Shown: one piece after another, positions 34,923 to 43,665 of the stretch
Layout of the letters: every line of letters begins with the position of its first letter
Position numbering within the stretch: position 1 is the stretch's first letter
Source of the DNA: Pelagisphaera sp964404745
GTDB taxonomy: Bacteria; Verrucomicrobiota; Verrucomicrobiia; Opitutales; Opitutaceae
Assembly (NCBI GenBank): GCA_964404745.1
Contig: CAYOLG010000020.1
Location: forward strand, 1 to 64,000
Length of the DNA stretch: 64,000 nt
Direction of reading: 5' to 3'
Position numbers and translations under genes: made by a program
The notes under the pieces: model-generated
The model's database searches: none
Seen by the model: the letters and a program-made list of their open reading frames with translations, nothing else
What the model was told of the DNA's origin: nothing

Positions 34923-36311
34923 CTAAATATTCTCCGACCCCATTCCTTGAGACTCTTGCCAGTACTGGATAACGCTTTTCTCCTGGGCCTTCAATGCAGC
35001 TTGGATATACGTATCTGCTGGAATGCCGCTGACCTCCGAGATCGCCTGCTTGATAATCTCTTTGGGGTCTTCTTTGCTCTTTAGATTCGTAAATTTTCCT
35101 CTGAGATTCTCGGCAAATGCATATCCATAACGCAGATACATATCGAGCATAACAAACCGAGCTCCATCTGGCCGATCGAATCTGAAATTAACCTTGGGAT
35201 TTCTCGGTCCTGATGATGCCGGACGGTCCTCACCCTCGTGCCAATTGAGCGGATCCATGGCTTCCCCCAATAAGAAACGGCTATTTCCCCAACGTTGGGT
35301 TCCAAATAGATTGTAGACTTCCTCGAGACCGTACATTTCCACAGTTACCATATCGTTTAGGAAATGGCAAATGACCGGATCAAACCATTCCCGATCATGC
35401 ACCCGATACCCCATCCGTCTCATATGGTTCATCAACCCCGAGGCGTACTTGGTCCGGAACCGAGTGTTGCGTCTAGCCGCCCAAGAGAAAGGATCATAGA
35501 GGTAACTGAGATTTTTGACGATCTGCCGCTGCAGGCGCTCAATCTGGACCTCCGGATCCTCTTCACGGGATACAATGATTGGATATTGGACGTTCACCTC
35601 CCGAAATGCCCCTGGATAGACGGATCCGTGAAGCGTTTCGCTAATATGAAACCCTTGGTTGGTATCCAAATTTAGCCCCTGCCACTTTTGCACTTGTATA
35701 AAGCGCTTGTTGTTGCGGATGTTAACCTCCCACTCGGTTAAAACGCGGCGCTCCCATGAATTGGTATCCACATTGTAACGAAGGTTTTTCCCTCGCTCGT
35801 TGCCGCGCAAAGCCATGGCACTGAGCTCTTCCTGTTCCCAAACCACGATTTCCTTGATCTTGAAGAAAGGTTTCGCTTTCAGCCTTGTCAGGATCGTGCG
35901 CTCTTTCTTCAGCCAATTCTCGGCGTCCAATCGATAGCCCTTTATGGCAAACAACTTGGCCAGTCCCCCAAGCTTTTGAGCATGGCTGACGCCTTCGGTC
36001 ATTTGGAAATTCATGTGCTGAGCTTCGAGTTCGAGGAGCTTCTTATGAAGACCACCCATGATTTTCGGCAGATTGCTGTGAATCGCTTTAACGACGGCAT
36101 TGTCCCGCGTATACTTTTTTCCCGTCATCCCATCGATCACATCGATGTTGCCTCCATACTTCACGTAGGCCTCTAACTCGACCAGAAATTGGTCGTCATT
36201 GCCTATACCTGCCTCGGACAGAGCCGACTGCGCCCAGGCAGCCACTCCTGCCAAAATTCCTGAAAGAATCCCGAACGACAGTTTTGAAACCGATCTCGTG
36301 TAGACGTTCAC
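34923..36311 (-). CDS. Secreted protein of unknown function, paralog 2
   Basis: 462 residues with signal peptide (KLSFGILSGILAGVAAWAQS). It is clearly homologous along its whole length to the gene upstream: both share QSALSEAGI/QSALSGSGI, AYVKYGG(N/D)IDVIDG, DNAVVKAIHS, IMGGLH(K/A)KLLELEA, RRVLT(E/Q)W, YPIIVSR, SHLYDPF-like NLSYLYDPFSW and REWFDPVICHFLND. The conserved polar patches (YDPF, FDPVICHFLND, RPDGARFVMLD) suggest a binding or catalytic face, but no known domain is recognised. It lies 4 nt after paralog 1 and 3 nt before the DASS transporter. Confidence 0.7.
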   Translation of the reverse strand: MNVYTRSVSKLSFGILSGILAGVAAWAQSALSEAGIGNDDQFLVELEAYVKYGGNIDVIDGMTGKKYTRDNAVVKAIHSNLPKIMGGLHKKLLELEAQHMNFQMTEGVSHAQKLGGLAKLFAIKGYRLDAENWLKKERTILTRLKAKPFFKIKEIVVWEQEELSAMALRGNERGKNLRYNVDTNSWERRVLTEWEVNIRNNKRFIQVQKWQGLNLDTNQGFHISETLHGSVYPGAFREVNVQYPIIVSREEDPEVQIERLQRQIVKNLSYLYDPFSWAARRNTRFRTKYASGLMNHMRRMGYRVHDREWFDPVICHFLNDMVTVEMYGLEEVYNLFGTQRWGNSRFLLGEAMDPLNWHEGEDRPASSGPRNPKVNFRFDRPDGARFVMLDMYLRYGYAFAENLRGKFTNLKSKEDPKEIIKQAISEVSGIPADTYIQAALKAQEKSVIQYWQESQGMGSENI

Positions 36312-36315
36312 TGGT

Positions 36316-37740
36316 TCAGAAATTCATTTTCTTCCGATACTGCTCCAAACCAGCTCTTTGAGCTTTGATGGCAGCCGGAATGTACTTTTCAGCAGGCACG
36401 CCACTGGCTTCAGCAATAACATTTTGTATAAGATCTTTGGCAACAACCTTCTTTTTCGAACTCGTCAGCTCTTCCCGCAACGCATTTATAAATCTGTCGC
36501 CGTACCTCAAATACGCATCAAGCATAACGAATCGGGCCCCGCCAGGCCTGTCGAAATTCAGCCAAATCTTGCGATCCCGATTTATTCCCTCGCCTTTCCG
36601 GTTTTCGCCTTCCCGCCAATTGAGGAGATCCAGATCTTTGCCCAATACGTTTTTCGAGTTCGCGAATTGCTGAGTCAGATAGAGGTCGTAGACTTCCTTG
36701 AAACCATAGCGCTTAACCGTAACCACATCGTTGAGGAAATGGCAAATAACCGGATCGAACCACTCGCGATCTTTCACTCGATACTTCCGTTCCCTAAAAT
36801 AGCTCGTCAATTCCGATGAGAATGCCGTCCGAAATCGAGTCGATCGGCGGGCCACCCAGGTGAATGGATCATACAAGTGGCTGAGGTTCTCGACGATTTG
36901 CTTCTGCAGCCGTTCGATTTGCTCCTCAGCGTTTTCTTTTCTGGATACAATAATAGGGTAAGAAACGGTCACTTCACTAAAGTCGCTCGGCTGAACATAC
37001 GAACTAAGCCCTCTACCGCCAACCATGATATGAAATCCCTTGTTGGTCTCGAGATTCAAGCCCTGTAGCTTTTCTACCATTTGCACATTAGTGTTCAACT
37101 TGCCGTTGTTCCATTGAGTCACCGTTACCGTGTTGACATTCCATTGTGTCAGAACTCGCCTCTCCCAGGATTGGGTATTCCGGTTGTAGCGGATGTGCTT
37201 AGCCCACTTGTTGTCCGGCAGGTCCTCTTCTAGATACTCCTTTTCCCAAATGACCAACTCCTTGATCTGAAAGAATGGCTCTTTATCCAGCCGCTGCAGA
37301 ATCGCTTTTTCCCGCACCATCCATCGCGACCGATCCATTTCAAAACGAGTGATACCGAAAGACTCTGCCAGAGCAGCAAGCTCCTGCTCGTGCTGCACCC
37401 CTTGGGAAAGGTAGAAATTCATATAACGGGCTTCCAACTCAAGCAGCTTGGCATGGAGTCCACCCATGATTTGAGGAAAGCTTGAATGGATCGCTTTGAC
37501 CACTGCGTTATCCGAGTGGTAGGCCCGTCCCGTCAGCCCATCGATCACGTCGATATCGCCACCATATTTCACGTAGGTATCCAGAGTGACGAAGAAATCT
37601 GGATCTTCAGAGATGCCTGAGCCTGACAAAGCCGATTGCGCCCTCGCCTCGATGGAAGTCGACCATAAAGCGAGAGAGATTGCGAAAACGATCTCACAAG
37701 TGCAGCGAGATCGTCTGAATAGTTTTAAAACGCGATTCAT
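36316..37740 (-). CDS. Secreted protein of unknown function, paralog 1
   Basis: 474 residues from ATG 37740; the frame runs 38 codons further upstream without any signal-peptide-like sequence. The N-terminus MNRVLKLFRRSRCT followed by EIVFAISLALWSTSIEARAQ is a typical signal peptide. Compared with paralog 2 it has an extra segment of about 15 residues around TVTQWNNGKLNTNVQM. Sequence identity looks to be near half. It heads the operon paralog 1 - paralog 2 - transporter. Function unknown; the conserved DVIDG and YDPF/FDPVICHFLND stretches could be used to search for more members. Confidence 0.7.
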   Translation of the reverse strand: MNRVLKLFRRSRCTCEIVFAISLALWSTSIEARAQSALSGSGISEDPDFFVTLDTYVKYGGDIDVIDGLTGRAYHSDNAVVKAIHSSFPQIMGGLHAKLLELEARYMNFYLSQGVQHEQELAALAESFGITRFEMDRSRWMVREKAILQRLDKEPFFQIKELVIWEKEYLEEDLPDNKWAKHIRYNRNTQSWERRVLTQWNVNTVTVTQWNNGKLNTNVQMVEKLQGLNLETNKGFHIMVGGRGLSSYVQPSDFSEVTVSYPIIVSRKENAEEQIERLQKQIVENLSHLYDPFTWVARRSTRFRTAFSSELTSYFRERKYRVKDREWFDPVICHFLNDVVTVKRYGFKEVYDLYLTQQFANSKNVLGKDLDLLNWREGENRKGEGINRDRKIWLNFDRPGGARFVMLDAYLRYGDRFINALREELTSSKKKVVAKDLIQNVIAEASGVPAEKYIPAAIKAQRAGLEQYRKKMNF

Positions 37741-38092
37741 AGTGTTGGGGGATAGACGCGTTGGATACCTGAGATTAAAAAGGCGAACCCATAGACCCTT
37801 ATCGGGCAAGCAAATTTTCTTCACTGTGTCGCTGGGACTACTTGAGCAACCCATCTTTTGTGAAAGAAAAGCCCGTTCGCGATAACGTGGATTGGCAACA
37901 TCTATCGAAATCTTCTAAGGCCATCCTCGCATAGGACAATTACATAAAACCGATGATCAGGATAGCATTTGAACCTCCGAAATTGTGTTTTCTTCAGCAC
38001 AGATACGGTGGATTCGCAATCAAGAGCAGTCAGCTACCAAGCTACCAGCATCTTGAATTCGTTTTAGGATCTCAATTTTGCTCGATGGACGT

Positions 38093-39445
38093 TTATTCTG
38101 GATTTTGCCAGGCTACTTTTCCAGCCTTCTGGATATGCAGCATCAAGCGAGCTCCTAAGTCTGAGGCGATCTGGCGATTGTCAACCGGGGCCGTTTCGTA
38201 GGGATCTTCTTCCAGATTAAAAAGCTGCATGGGTTCGAAGGGTGAACTTTGCTGCAACTTCCAGGGTCCTTTGCGAATAGCATAATAGGCACGGCCCATG
38301 TAGCCGGTGGCACCACCTTCTCGACGGACCCAAATTAGTTCGCGATCGTTCAAGTCCGCTTCATTTCCCTCTAGCATGAATGGAAGCAAAGAGCGTCCAT
38401 CGATTTCGTGGGCGATTTTCACGCCAGCTATTTCGCAAAGAGTCGGATAGAAATCCATGGTGATGCCAATTGTATTGACGCGATCCCTACGAATCTTCCC
38501 AGGCCAAACCACGCAGGTGGGCACGCGAATGCCGCCTTCCCAGTGATCCTGCTTGCCGCCTCGCAGCGACCCGCTCGTCTGAAAATGGCGGAGCGAACCA
38601 CCATTGTCGGAGCTGAAGATAACAACCGTGTTGTCAGCGAAGCCATGTTCCTTAAGCCCATCCAAGACACGACCGATATGGAAATCCATGTGCTCGACGA
38701 AGGCCACATTCTTGGCCCGGCCTTCGTTCAGCTTTGGGAACTTCTTCTTCGTTCGCTCCAGCCAATCGGCCGGCGGCTGAATCGGAAAGTGGGGGGCGTT
38801 GTAGGGAAGATACAGGAAGAACGGCTTCGAATTATCTTTGCGGCTTTCGAAATAGTCTATGGACCAATCGGAAAAAAGCTCTGTCGCGTGCCCCTTCGGA
38901 TCAATTTCCTGCCGGTTCTTTCGCATCCAATTCACCCCGCCACGCCGATGATCGTAGTAATCATCCATCATGTCCCCTAAGAAGCCATGAAAAAAATCGA
39001 AGCCCCGATCGTTGGGAATGTTGGGTGATTCGTATCCAAGATGCCACTTTCCAATCATGGCAGTATCATAGCCTCCCCGCTTCAGCATATCGGGGAGCGT
39101 CAGGGCTGTCGGGTCCAAGTAGCCCCAGCTGTTGGAGGGGGTTTGCCTAACCACTCCAGGAACTCCTGCGATATCGGGATAACGACCCGTCATTAGCGAT
39201 GCCCTAGTCGGCGAGCAGACCGTGCAATTGGAATAAAACTGATCGAATCGAATCCCCTGGCTCATGAGTTCGTCGATTCGGGGCGATTCGATATCCTCAG
39301 ATCCATAGGAGGACAGGTCCCCATAGCCAAGATCGTCCACCAATATTAAGAGAATGTTCGGTTTTCCCGAGGATTGGGCGACGGCGGCCATAGCTGTGGC
39401 TACAGCAGAGAAAAGAACGGAAACGAGAAAACGGACGAGCTTCAT
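38093..39445 (-). CDS. Arylsulfatase/N-acetylgalactosamine-6-sulfatase-like sulfatase
   Basis: 450 residues. Signal peptide FLVSVLFSAVATAMAAVAQS. Core motifs: LVDDLGYGDLSSYG (metal Asp pair), formylglycine site CSPTRASLMTGR at Cys77, AMIGKWHLGY, FLYLPYNAPHFPI, FSSDNGG and GGIRVPTCVVWPG. Its layout matches GalNAc-6-sulfatase-like bacterial enzymes acting on sulfated glycans. It is divergent from the DUF1552 gene at 39564; the 118-nt spacer should hold both promoters. Formylglycine formation must come from an enzyme encoded elsewhere. Confidence 0.92.
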   Translation of the reverse strand: MKLVRFLVSVLFSAVATAMAAVAQSSGKPNILLILVDDLGYGDLSSYGSEDIESPRIDELMSQGIRFDQFYSNCTVCSPTRASLMTGRYPDIAGVPGVVRQTPSNSWGYLDPTALTLPDMLKRGGYDTAMIGKWHLGYESPNIPNDRGFDFFHGFLGDMMDDYYDHRRGGVNWMRKNRQEIDPKGHATELFSDWSIDYFESRKDNSKPFFLYLPYNAPHFPIQPPADWLERTKKKFPKLNEGRAKNVAFVEHMDFHIGRVLDGLKEHGFADNTVVIFSSDNGGSLRHFQTSGSLRGGKQDHWEGGIRVPTCVVWPGKIRRDRVNTIGITMDFYPTLCEIAGVKIAHEIDGRSLLPFMLEGNEADLNDRELIWVRREGGATGYMGRAYYAIRKGPWKLQQSSPFEPMQLFNLEEDPYETAPVDNRQIASDLGARLMLHIQKAGKVAWQNPE

Positions 39446-39563
39446 ACCGGCAACAAATCAACCTTCCCCTCTAGAGGGCAAGCGCATACCTCAGCAAAAT
39501 CGTCCGATCTTACAGACAATCTTGAAAGTAGAAGCAACACCGTTTAACTTTCCTTCCCTCGTT

Positions 39564-40856
39564 ATGAACCTCGCCTTTTCCAAAAGCCTTTCTCGACGAA
39601 CCTTTCTTAAAGGAGCCGGCGTCTGCCTAGCCCTGCCCTACTTAGAGGCAATGACTCCAGCCTTCGCCAAAGTCCGGCCATCGGCGAGCCCAAAACGCTT
39701 CGTCGCCGTTGGGAACTCCTTCGGCATGTATCCCCCCGCCTTTTTCCCCACCGCGAGCGGAGCCAACTACGAATTTCCTGAGCTGCTAGCCCCGCTGCAA
39801 CCACTCAAGTCGGATTTCACCATCTTTTCAGGCCTTGATCACGGATTGACGGGCGGGCACTTCGGCGTGCACTCCTACCTTTCCGGCGTCCTCAGCGTGG
39901 ACGCGAAAAACATGCCCGAAGGCAACATCAGCCTAGACCAAAGAATCGCCGAGTCGCTCGGCCAGGAAACGCGATTCCCCTCACTGACAGTGGGATCCGA
40001 CAGCGGCTTGCACAATGGTTGCCAAATGTCGTGGACGCGCTCAGGCGTGCGCGTTCCTCCGATCACCGATCCCCGCGAGCTATTCAATATCCTTTTCGTA
40101 GAAGATACCGAAGAAGGAAAACGGGCCGCAGCCAAACGCATGGCCCTCAAGACCTCGATCCTGGATTCGGTGCGGGAAGATGCCGAAAATCTGACCCGCA
40201 AAGTCGGGAAACGGGATCGCGAGAAGCTCGATGAGTACTACACGGCCGTGCGCGATGCCGAGCGAACCGTGGAACAGAACAGCCAATGGATCCACATTTC
40301 CAAGCCCAAGGCGCCCATAGAAGCGCCACAATTCAATGGGATCGTAGAGGACTTGCCTATTTTGTACGAACTCGTCGCCCTAGCCTTGGAAACGGATTCC
40401 ACTCGCATCGCTACGATCGAGATTTCCAGCGAGGATTTCGATACGGCCGCTCTCGGCGTCAGTGGCGGCTACCACTCTATTTCCCATCATGGCAAGAGGC
40501 CGGAAAAGATCCGCGACCTCATTACTTTGGAGAAATATCAAACTCAGCAATTCTCCCGATTCCTGGATCGCTTGCGGCGGGCTCAATCTACAGAAAATGG
40601 CGAGTCGCTTCTCAGTGACTCCATTGTCCTTTTCGGATCGGGAATGGGCAATGGTAATTCTCATACAAACACTAATCTTCCCATCATCGTAGCCGGAGGA
40701 GGCTTCCGACATGGCCAGCATATATCTTTCCTCGAGGAAGGTCGTCGCCATGCCCCGCTTTCCAATCTATACCTTTCCATCATGAATCGCATGGGTATCG
40801 ATTCGAATGCCTTCGCTATGAGCACCGGCACTCTGCCCTACCTGGAAACCGCGTAA
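39564..40856 (+). CDS. DUF1552 family protein, Tat-exported
   Basis: 430 residues from ATG 39564; a longer frame begins inside the divergent sulfatase and is rejected. The start reads MNLAFSKSLSRRTFLKGAGV, a twin-arginine signal. Family marks include RFVAVGNSFGMYPPAFFP, LDHGLTGGHFGVHSYLSG, DQRIAE, YHSISHHGK and SDSIVLFGSGMGNGNSHTN. DUF1552 proteins are paired with PSCyt-type cytochrome proteins in Planctomycetes and Verrucomicrobia; the reaction is unknown, and their fold relates to the DUF1501/alkaline-phosphatase-like group. The partner cytochrome gene follows immediately. Confidence 0.88.
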   Translation: MNLAFSKSLSRRTFLKGAGVCLALPYLEAMTPAFAKVRPSASPKRFVAVGNSFGMYPPAFFPTASGANYEFPELLAPLQPLKSDFTIFSGLDHGLTGGHFGVHSYLSGVLSVDAKNMPEGNISLDQRIAESLGQETRFPSLTVGSDSGLHNGCQMSWTRSGVRVPPITDPRELFNILFVEDTEEGKRAAAKRMALKTSILDSVREDAENLTRKVGKRDREKLDEYYTAVRDAERTVEQNSQWIHISKPKAPIEAPQFNGIVEDLPILYELVALALETDSTRIATIEISSEDFDTAALGVSGGYHSISHHGKRPEKIRDLITLEKYQTQQFSRFLDRLRRAQSTENGESLLSDSIVLFGSGMGNGNSHTNTNLPIIVAGGGFRHGQHISFLEEGRRHAPLSNLYLSIMNRMGIDSNAFAMSTGTLPYLETA

Positions 40857-40860
40857 ACGA

Positions 40861-43452
40861 GTGTTCCGGGCATCTCAATTAGGTAGGGTCGCCGCTGGCT
40901 GCGACTGCACGCAGGAAAGTTCTCACGGCTTCATCGGTCGCCGCTTGCGGCAAACCCGCAATTTCAATTTGTCAGGAAGCCTCTCGCTCTTTCTCATTGC
41001 AATCAGTTTCCCAGTAATACCAAGCGCCCACGCATCAACGAAATCGGAGCCGGATAATTCGCAAGCCTTCAAAATCACGCTTGAGCCATATATGGACAAG
41101 TATTGCATCAGTTGCCACGGGCCTGAAAAGCAGAAAGGGGATCGTCGCTGGGACAATCTAGTTTGGCCCATTTCCGATACGACCTCCCTACTCCACGCCC
41201 AGGAAATTCTCGATATCATTAATCTCGGGGAAATGCCTCCGATCGAGGAGGATGTCCAGCCGAGCTCCGCCGAAAACAAAGCTATCGTCGATCTGCTCAC
41301 TCGCGAGATAGAGATGCGCTATGCCACCTTGGAAAGTACCGATCAGCAAACAGTGTTCCGGCGCCTGAATCGAAGAGAATACCGCAATACGATCCGCGAT
41401 CTTCTAAATATGGAGATGAGTAGCTTCGACCCTACTGAGTCATTCCCAACCGACGAAAGCATCCACCATTTAGATACAATCGGCGACCGCCTGGTGACAT
41501 CCGGCTACCTACTCGATCGATACCTTGAAGCAGCTGACGAAATCATAGAAAAAGCATTCGCGGACTTCGAGCAGCCGCCGATCGCAACCTACCGTTTTAC
41601 CGACAATTTCCGACAGCAACCGGAACTGGATGGGGCCCTAAAAGATTGGGCCAACTACGAATTCATCGTTCTCTACGAAACGCCGCTATCCCAACGCCAC
41701 GAAGGGGCCTATGCAAAAATACATGGATTCGAGAACGGCGTTCCTCACGATGGCCACTATCGAATCCGAGCCAAAGCGATCGCCAAAAACAGGGTTCACG
41801 GTCATCCAGAACGGCGGGTCTCCACAAATATCAACGAACCCATACAATTGGGCATCGTTGCAGGCAGCCAATTATACGGCGATCTCAGCCGACCGCAACC
41901 ATTAGAAACCGAGCTCGCCCGATTCGAGCTCGACGACGACGTTCTGGAATGGCAAGAAGCCACCGTTTGGCTCGACAAGGGAGTGACCCCACGGTTCACG
42001 TATCCGAATGGAATGGTCGGCTTGCGAGGCAACTTCAAGCCCATAGCGGACGCATTGGCCGCCGATCCCAACAGCGGTCTCAAGAATGTCGATTTTTCCG
42101 ACAGACGTTTGATAGCCATGCAACATGGCAAGCTTCCCCACATCCAGATTCATGATGTAGAGATCATCGGTCCCCTTTACGAACAATGGCCTCCTCCTAC
42201 GCAGCAAGCCCTACTCGGCAAGAAGCCCTACTCCACCGACCGTAATCGAGAACTCGTTGCCAATTTCGCTTCTAATGCCTTCCGGCGCCCCGCGGATGAG
42301 CAAGAGATCGATCGACTGATGAAATTCACGGAGAAGCGAAAAGCTGATGGTGCCTCCGATTTCCAAGCCTACAAAGACACGCTGAAACGCATTCTTTGCT
42401 CGCCCTCGTTCTTGTATCTCGACGAGCCCGAGCAAGAGGACGGCGCCCTAAGTCAATATGCTCTAGCCTCCCGACTCTCCTACTTCTTCTGGTCGTCAAT
42501 GCCAGATGAAAAACTTCTGAATCTGGCCCAAAAAGGTCGTCTCAATAAAGACCGAATTTTAAGGGGCGAGATTCGCCGCCTACTCGAAGACCCTAAAGCC
42601 AAGGCCTTTTTCGAGAACCTAGTCGACAGCTGCTTTACTCTGAAGGACCTAGGCACCCAGCCGCCGGATCGCAGATCCTTTCCCCTTTACTATTCTCGAA
42701 ACCTGAAGCCACACATGCGCCAGGAAACGCTTCTCTTTACCCGACACCTTCTGGAAGAGAACCAATCGATAGCTAATCTTGTCGAGGCCGACTTTTCTTT
42801 CGTCAATGGACCTTTGGCAGAACTTTATGGATACAAGAATGTAGCTGGATCCGAATTTAGAATGATTCGATCCTCCGACCCCAATCGGGCGGGAATCCTG
42901 GGACACGCTTCCATCCTAACGGTATCCGCGAACGGTATAGACACCTCTCCGGTGACGCGTGGCGTCTGGGTTCTGGAAAACCTGCTCGGATCGCCGCCTT
43001 CGCCACCTCCCCCAGACGTTGAACCCTTTGACCCGGACACGAGGGGAGCCACTTCCATACGCGAGCAGCTCGAAAAGCATCGAGAAAATCCGACTTGCTA
43101 CGACTGCCACCGCAAAATCGATCCCATGGGTTTCGCCTTCGAATCGTTTGATGCGATCGGGCAATGGCGAGACCATTACAGCAAGGACCTCTCAGTTGAC
43201 GCCTCGGGCATTCTGCCTGACGGCACGAGCTACTCGAATATCATAGAATTTCGCGAGGCTATGCTGAAACGGATTCCCCAGATTTCCCGCTCGCTCGTAT
43301 CCAAACTACTAGAGCTCGGAACAGGTCGACGCATGGAAATTGGCGATCGTCCAGCTATCGACGATATCGTTGAAGAGCTCGATTCTCGAGGCAACGGATT
43401 CTATGACCTGGTCGAATTGGTCGCGACCAGCGACACATTTGGAAGACCATAG
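40861..43452 (+). CDS. PSCyt/DUF1587-DUF1592-DUF1588-DUF1585 type secreted c-type cytochrome protein
   Basis: Up to 863 residues. After a hydrophobic signal (SLSLFLIAISFPVIPSAHAS) comes a c-type heme site YCISCHGPEKQKGDRR. Then follow the planctomycete-type domains: RRLNRREYRNTIRDLL (DUF1587), ANFASNAFRRPADEQEID (DUF1595), ASRLSYFFWSSMPDEKLL (DUF1592), HASILTVSANGIDTSPVTRG with CYDCHRKIDPMGFAFE (DUF1588, second CxxCH) and a DUF1585 end. The start is unclear: the GTG at 40861 would begin a frame whose first 30 codons are a REP-like repeat; TTG 40945 just before the signal peptide is an alternative. It is paired with the DUF1552 gene; the role, perhaps oxidative sugar degradation, is unknown. 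Confidence 0.85.
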   Translation: MFRASQLGRVAAGCDCTQESSHGFIGRRLRQTRNFNLSGSLSLFLIAISFPVIPSAHASTKSEPDNSQAFKITLEPYMDKYCISCHGPEKQKGDRRWDNLVWPISDTTSLLHAQEILDIINLGEMPPIEEDVQPSSAENKAIVDLLTREIEMRYATLESTDQQTVFRRLNRREYRNTIRDLLNMEMSSFDPTESFPTDESIHHLDTIGDRLVTSGYLLDRYLEAADEIIEKAFADFEQPPIATYRFTDNFRQQPELDGALKDWANYEFIVLYETPLSQRHEGAYAKIHGFENGVPHDGHYRIRAKAIAKNRVHGHPERRVSTNINEPIQLGIVAGSQLYGDLSRPQPLETELARFELDDDVLEWQEATVWLDKGVTPRFTYPNGMVGLRGNFKPIADALAADPNSGLKNVDFSDRRLIAMQHGKLPHIQIHDVEIIGPLYEQWPPPTQQALLGKKPYSTDRNRELVANFASNAFRRPADEQEIDRLMKFTEKRKADGASDFQAYKDTLKRILCSPSFLYLDEPEQEDGALSQYALASRLSYFFWSSMPDEKLLNLAQKGRLNKDRILRGEIRRLLEDPKAKAFFENLVDSCFTLKDLGTQPPDRRSFPLYYSRNLKPHMRQETLLFTRHLLEENQSIANLVEADFSFVNGPLAELYGYKNVAGSEFRMIRSSDPNRAGILGHASILTVSANGIDTSPVTRGVWVLENLLGSPPSPPPPDVEPFDPDTRGATSIREQLEKHRENPTCYDCHRKIDPMGFAFESFDAIGQWRDHYSKDLSVDASGILPDGTSYSNIIEFREAMLKRIPQISRSLVSKLLELGTGRRMEIGDRPAIDDIVEELDSRGNGFYDLVELVATSDTFGRP
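40886..40957. repeat. REP-like element, family C, at the 5' end of the cytochrome gene
   Basis: GGGTCGCCGCTGGCTGCGACT and GGTCGCCGCTTGCGGCAAACC occur about 30 nt apart in the same direction, each partly self-complementary. Similar arms are at 18231-18252 and within 27371-27476. It overlaps the putative N-terminal codons of the cytochrome protein. Confidence 0.5.
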
Positions 43453-43540
43453 ACCACGAATTGCCTCTTTCGCCATGAACGCGCTTTAGTAGACATCCAT
43501 GATAAAAGTTCATCGAGGTAAGGCCTTAGGCATCTCGAAA

Positions 43541-43610
43541 GGTAGGGAGGACCGGCTCGGTCCTCCAAATCTGGGTTGGCTTTCGGAGGATCGAGCCGAT
43601 CCTCCCTACC
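43541..43610. repeat. REP-like palindrome pair, family A copy 3
   Basis: The best-preserved copy: GGTAGGGAGGACCGGCTCGG...TCC, a 20-nt gap, then GGAGGATCGAGCCGATCC...TCCCTACC. The whole element is an inverted repeat whose arms are also palindromic. It lies between the cytochrome gene and a dead sulfatase. Confidence 0.8.
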
Positions 43611-43665
43611 AAGAAACTCATCTGCCCGTCGCAGCCTGCGAAAATCTCCGAGGCACTTATCCTAT

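Noticed and set aside
39354..39563. 70-codon N-terminal extension of the DUF1552 protein
   Set aside because: It starts inside the divergent sulfatase gene; the Tat signal at 39564 is the natural start.
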